Assembly (NCBI RefSeq): GCF_022539665.2
Contig: NC_081334.1
Span: forward strand, 6,294,424 to 6,358,423
Direction: 5' to 3'
Origin: Daphnia carinata
Lineage: Eukaryota > Arthropoda > Branchiopoda > Diplostraca > Daphniidae
Length of the DNA stretch: 64,000 nt
Position 1 is the stretch's first letter, and each line of letters starts with the position of its first letter. The notes under the pieces are model-generated. The model saw only the letters and a program-made list of their open reading frames with translations, was not told the origin of the DNA and searched no databases. The translations under genes were made by a program, and so were the position numbers. Shown one piece after another: positions 59,225-64,000 of the stretch.

Positions 59225-61483
59225 TTCCCCTCTTCTTCGTTTGGCTTGGTTATTTATTTAAGGCTATTGCTCTGGACGGACGGAGACTCGGACGAAGATG
59301 CAAAGCGTGCTCGCCACCCTTCTCTTTCTCTCTTGTCTCGCCTTTGTGAGTTTCAAGTATATAGATCGCTCTTCTTTCTTATTTTCACTCGTGACGTCTC
59401 GGGAAAAAAAAAAAAAAATCTCTTTTCTGGCCGAAAGAAAGAAATGAAGCTGCCTATCTTTTTTTTTTTTCGGGTGCTCGATAACAATAGGCCTAGCGGT
59501 GTGCCCACACGCGGCTATTATTAGTGACGATGGCTACGGTCGAAGAAGCATGAAGACACACGCGTACGATGCAAGCGGAAAGTGGGGGGGGGGAGGACTA
59601 GGCCTTTAATAAAAGGAGACAAAAGGATCGGGATCCACTTGTCGGTGAGGCTCGTGACTTTTGACTCTGATCCTAATAGCGACCCTATAGGCCGTTGGCA
59701 GGCTCCACTCAAGTCTCCAACTTAATCACTTTGGACGAGAGAGAACGGGCCGTCTCCTTACACATCACGTACAACTCTGGTCCAAACAAAAAAAAAAAAA
59801 TGAATAGATCTAATGGTAATCTTTGAAAAAAAAAAAAAAAAATCTTTCAAGTGGTGACGTCAATTCATCAGCGTGCGTCTCTCGAATTCGACCATGGTTT
59901 CTAGTTTTGTTCGTTTCTCATCTCGTCGCTAACTAGGATGTCAATTTTTTAATGCGGTAATTTGTAGTTTGCCAACGAGAAGAGCCTCCGGGCTAATAGC
60001 TTTTTTCATGATTTATCCGCACCGTGAACAATTCATGGCTCTGTGACTTGTAAATGACAGGAGGACGACTTGGAGTGTGTCTGTTTCTACTGGCTCTTCG
60101 TACACGATGAGCCCTGGGATTCTTGATTGCCGTACCGACCTTTCCGTAACATCGAAAACAACACGTAAAAAAATAAGTTGCCTCGCGTTTCTCTTTTTTT
60201 TTTCGCGTACAACTTTTTAAATGGCAACCAAGCCCTCCGTGGTGATTACACATCGAACAAGAAACTTGAGCAAAAGGTTCCTTTTTTTTTTTAAAGGGAA
60301 GAGGAGGGTCACGGTGTCGCGGTCCGTCTAGCAGACGCTGTCCGAAATTGCGTGAGGAAGTCCGTTGATGGACCGTGAACCTGTGACCAATCGAGTTGCA
60401 AACTAGGAGCGTTTGAAACAGTCCCCGCCCTAGCGAGTCCCGGTCTTGTGCGGCACCTGCGTCCGCAAACGTCAATTTGTTGTGTGTGTTAAATCTTGTT
60501 TGAAATTTGTGGATTGATTTCAGGAAAGACGTTTGTCTAATTTTAAATTGTTTTTCTTGTTTACTTCGCTTCTGTTTGGTACGCGTTACGTTTTGTATTA
60601 ACTGTCGGCGTTGTGATGAGTTGCTTGGCACACACTGGTCAGGTCATCCATGCGCATGTAAGGGAGGTGTGTAAAAGTTGCCCGGGTGACACGCGCGCTC
60701 TTATTGCTAACCTTTTATTTATATTTTTTTTTTATTTTTAATATTTCATTAGAAAACCAAAAGACATTATTTATTGCGACATGACAATGCAGCTCTTTTT
60801 CTTTATTCTGTTTCTGTTGGATTGTCGCTTATTGTAATTGAATTGATATGATGATGGTTTTTTTTCCCTTGACGTCCAGAATTGACTGAACTGTGTGCAA
60901 GTCCGTAAAAAAAAATGCGAGAGATGGACTCGTAACTTTTTTTTCTTTTTGGTCCAGTCAGCTGTCTGCTTTTTGGTGTAGGAAATTTGCTCTGCGCATA
61001 TACAAAAAGGATTCTAGTCCATTCTCTTTTTTTTTCGTCTACCGACACGTGATATGGAAATGAATTCAAGAAAAAAAAATTTGCCTTTTTTCCTTGCATT
61101 GGCTGGACTTGAGATATGGTTCCACATCGCAGCGTCACTTTTGCTGATGTGAGTTGGGAAAAAAAAAATGTGAACGTGGAAAAGAGCGAGATGTATAACG
61201 ACGTATTGTGTGATCGAACGGCCATTTTTGATAGTGCTGATCTACGTTTAAAAAAAAAAAATAGAATTTAAGATATTGAATTTGGGAAATTTCTGTGACC
61301 CCATCGTCCCTCAACTTATTACATTCTCTGTGATTTCTAGCACTGAAGAAAAAAAAAAAAAAAGAAGGGGGGAGGGTGAGTTGAATAAAAGAGGGAAATG
61401 AGGTTGTGGCCAGCGTGGGGAACGCGTCCGGAAGTTGAGTCCAGCAGATTCACTTTTTTTTTCTTTGCTTTTTCATAAAAGTC

Positions 61484-61505
61484 GTGTGTGTGTGTGTGTG
61501 TGTGT
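61484..61505 (+). repeat. GT microsatellite
   Basis: About eleven GT units. Unlike the other long CA-type repeats here, the GT strand is on the plus side. Confidence 0.85.
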
Positions 61506-63037
61506 ACGTATACATTTATGTATGCAAAATAGGTTACGTCGGCACCCCTTAAAGCCATCGTTGATTGATTGAAAGTTAAAGTCGCGATGTCGAATAGAAT
61601 TGTCGCCCAAACTCATTTCCATTTCTTTTTTTTATTGGGCAACTTTTATCAAAGTCATTTTTTGTGTTGTAGTTCACCAAGTTCACTGATTATAGCTGAA
61701 TTAAATTGAAGAAAAGGGGAGGATGGCGATCGTGAAATCAATTGGTACATGGAGGATGAATTTGTTGGTCCGATAAGCGGCGAATCCCCCCCCCCCCCCT
61801 CCTATGTCCATTCGTTATTACTTTATTGATCTTTTTTCCTCCCTTTTTTTTTTGGTGCTTCTTTTTAAACTATGTGATTTCTCATCTTTGGCTCTTTAAG
61901 GAACAACGAAGCAGAGGGAGGGTGGAGATTGATATTGGGGGCAAACTTGGGTTTCTCCGGTGGTGTGAGAAATAGATACTCCCTGGACGCCATTAAATTC
62001 GATCATTAAATGTTGATGCTTTGCTCTGGTGTATTGTGCCAAACAAGACAACAACACGGGCCTGGCCTTTCCGTCTACTAAAAGAAAGTTGTTTCTTTCC
62101 CCCTTCTTGTCGAATGAAAGAAACTGATCAAAAAAAAGAAAAAGAGAGAGAAAAGGTTAGAGAAAATAAAAGTTTTGGGGATATGTTGTGTACCGCTTGC
62201 TCCCATTAGTCGGCGTGGAATGAGACATTTATACTCGACCTGTACTGCTACCAGTCTATATAACTGCGATATATTTGTCCGGGGAGGATGGCCGTGTCAG
62301 ATTGTTGTTCTTATTACCCTGATGAATGTTCGATAGCGACGAACGATCATTTTCAAAGAATTAAAGGTCGTAAAGGGTAAAACAATTGGGTGTGATCTTG
62401 ATGTCGGGAACGATTCATTTTTTTTTTTTTTTGTCCTTTTTGATGGGCGCCCTAATTGCGTCTTTGATAGCACTTGTCTCATTTGAAACACTTTTTTTTT
62501 AAGGGAACGTTAAGCCCTCGACTTCTAGTCGGGTATAATGAGGCCTCATTTTTTTCTTTTTCATCCAGTTGCTGGAACTGGCTTTGACTTGTCTTGATGA
62601 AATTTAAAATCTTTCGTTATGCTGATGTGTTTGTACGAGTCAAGTTGTCTTGGAAAGCTGTTGAATTTTCTACTTGGAGACAATCAATGAAGTTCGAGTT
62701 TCTTGTATTTTCAACATAAAAGTTCAGTTTTTTTTCCCTCCGCTTTAGCTTGCAACGAAAAAGTTTTATTGCAACTGTTTAAATTCTTTCCGTAATCAAA
62801 AGATTCGAAGGGGAAAAAAAAATTGGACAAAAATGACCGAGTGACGTGTGGAACTTATTGCTCGGTCCAAAACTTTTAATTTCTTAACTTTGAAAAGCTT
62901 TTTTTTTTTTTTTTTTTCTTGTTATAAAGAGGAAACGACACACTAACGTACATGCAATTTAATCTTGATGAAAACAATCTTCTTTTGTTATTTGAATCAC
63001 GGCTAGGTCAATTGATTATACCTTTCAAAGAAGTTTG

Positions 63038-63050
63038 CCACTAGATGGTG
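63038..63050 (+). promoter_or_regulatory. CTCF-like motif
   Basis: The bases CCACTAGATGGTG match the CTCF core consensus except at the penultimate position. It lies in one of the few stretches of this region with little homopolymer sequence. Confidence 0.35.
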
Positions 63051-63782
63051 TTGTAGTTCTAAATTCCCCAGAGGTCTTCTTATCGAAGCGGTAATTTCGA
63101 ATGTCCATTTCGTCTGCAAAAAAAATTATTGACGATTCTTGCGCCATTCGCCTCTCTCTATCCGGAAATGTAAAAAGAAGTTGCATGCGTGACGTCAAAA
63201 TTGCGGAAGCGAAACGATCAATGTCGCTCATTATAAACGAAGCTAAAAAGAAATGCCTCCTACCATGTTCCATTTCTCCCCTCTTGCATCTCGATGGCGC
63301 AGTTCGTTTCTCATTTGAATATTATATAGAATATACGACTGTTCCGCTCGCTCGGTTGAGCGGTTAATGAGCTCGGATGAATTGGCTGAGCTGCTCATTT
63401 CTTTTTTTCTTTTTTTTTTTTTTCGTTAAAGCTTCCTGTGTCTATCTCGAAGCTAATATTATTCCCATTCTTCCTCTCTTATCATTTATTATTATTATTT
63501 TTTTTTATATCGCGCTCGTTTTCTCTGTTGCTCTACCCAATTTTCTCGCTCGCTATTTTTCAATCACCAGCAATTGATCTGACGCTCTTCTGCGTTTGAG
63601 TAGGCTGTCGGATGTTATTTTTTTTTTTCAACGTCTCATCTATACGCGCGTATAGATAAATCGCTTTCTTTATCTTTTCTTCCTCTGTCCTAATTGGTCG
63701 GGTTGAAATGCCGCCGGAGGAGCACAATGCTGATCGATCTCGACTTGCTAGTCTCGGATATTGTTGAATGTAAATGAGGCCG

Positions 63783-63788
<6 letters not shown>

Positions 63789-63823
<35 letters not shown>
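63789..63823 (+). repeat. TA microsatellite, about 17 units
   Basis: An uninterrupted TA run of about 35 bases near the window end, able to form cruciforms and prone to length change. Confidence 0.95.
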
Positions 63824-63825
<2 letters not shown>

Positions 63826-64000
63826 TTCATCATCTGGTGTGTTATCATTATTTTTCGTCTTTTCTTTTGCCAAAGTTATTTGATGAAATTCCGCCTTTGG
63901 CTAAATGTGATGAAATGCTGTAGTCCGAAGAAAAGCCTTAAGCATTTCCTTTTCATCATCTTTTTTATTTATTTGTTTATTTATCTCTCCCCCCTTTTTT

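Larger units (their letters stand above)
42981..64000. other. 21-kb homopolymer-rich region without recognised protein gene
   Basis: No exon with a known domain was found on either strand. The sequence is filled with T runs on the plus strand, including pure runs of 27 to 31 T at 47566-47592, 48063-48092, 55945-55971, 57956-57984 and 59191-59221. A runs are fewer and shorter. G runs (56760-56775) and C runs (51380-51393, 52126-52141) also occur. Most open frames here are Phe/Leu/Ser or Lys/Arg/Glu strings read through these tracts. The strand bias suggests either a long intron transcribed left to right or simply neutral repeat-rich DNA. Confidence 0.6.

Noticed and set aside
59993-60631. A 212-codon minus-strand open frame
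   Set aside because: It is the longest frame in the gene-poor region, but it is rich in Lys, Arg, Ser and Phe from A/T tracts, has no domain I recognise and no splice context. Weak chance-frame evidence only.
43000-64000. Dozens of 60-165 codon frames on both strands
   Set aside because: They are Phe/Leu/Ser-rich or Lys/Arg/Glu-rich translations of poly-T or poly-A tracts without domains.
1-64000. Transposons, viral insertions, CRISPR arrays, rRNA and well-known microRNAs
   Set aside because: No reverse transcriptase, transposase or capsid-like frames, no regular spaced repeats, and no match to the conserved arthropod microRNA seeds that I could recall.

Overview
The window looks like nuclear DNA of a small-genome arthropod, most likely a branchiopod crustacean such as Daphnia. 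This is inferred from introns mostly 50-85 nt long with clean GT..AG ends, close gene packing over the first 26 kb, recognisable metazoan genes, and an LRR protein of a type common in crustaceans. No RNA or database evidence was available. Every exon boundary below was read by eye from splice sites, reading phase and remembered homologues.

Layout. 0-7.2 kb: a possible 48-codon ORF on the minus strand, then three tandem plus-strand genes (called A, B and C here) for related single-pass, probably type II, membrane proteins that share an exon-phase pattern. 7.9-12.0 kb: Mediator subunit MED24 (16 exons, 990 aa), whose TAA overlaps the ATG of a 55-aa ORF that would make the mRNA dicistronic. 12.1-13.3 kb (minus): a bestrophin-type anion channel, facing away from TRAPPC2L (13.8-14.4 kb, plus). 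14.5-15.7 kb: a secreted leucine-rich-repeat protein. 15.9-19.6 kb: an integrin beta subunit in 20 exons with one extra A in an A7 run. 20.1-21.0 kb: a secreted pentraxin-domain protein. 21.1-26.5 kb (minus): splicing factor SF3B3 (14 coding exons, 1212 aa).

29.5-38.7 kb: an APCDD1-type Wnt-inhibitor homologue (9 coding exons, 647 aa) beginning with a 7-nt coding exon. From about 38.8 kb to the end there is no recognisable conserved protein gene. That part holds a diverged tandem repeat of about 207 bp, a short five-exon transcript model with a doubtful membrane ORF, scattered CTCF-like motifs, microsatellites and very many homopolymer tracts, mostly poly-T on the plus strand.

The genes do not form one pathway. 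They cover transcription (MED24), splicing (SF3B3), vesicle trafficking (TRAPPC2L), ion transport (bestrophin), adhesion (integrin beta) and secreted or cell-surface proteins (LRR, pentraxin, APCDD1, the A/B/C family). The less described parts are the A/B/C cluster, the MED24-linked small ORF, the integrin frameshift and altered ADMIDAS, and the spliced transcript at 42 kb. No transposase, reverse transcriptase, viral gene, rRNA, convincing tRNA or CRISPR array was seen.
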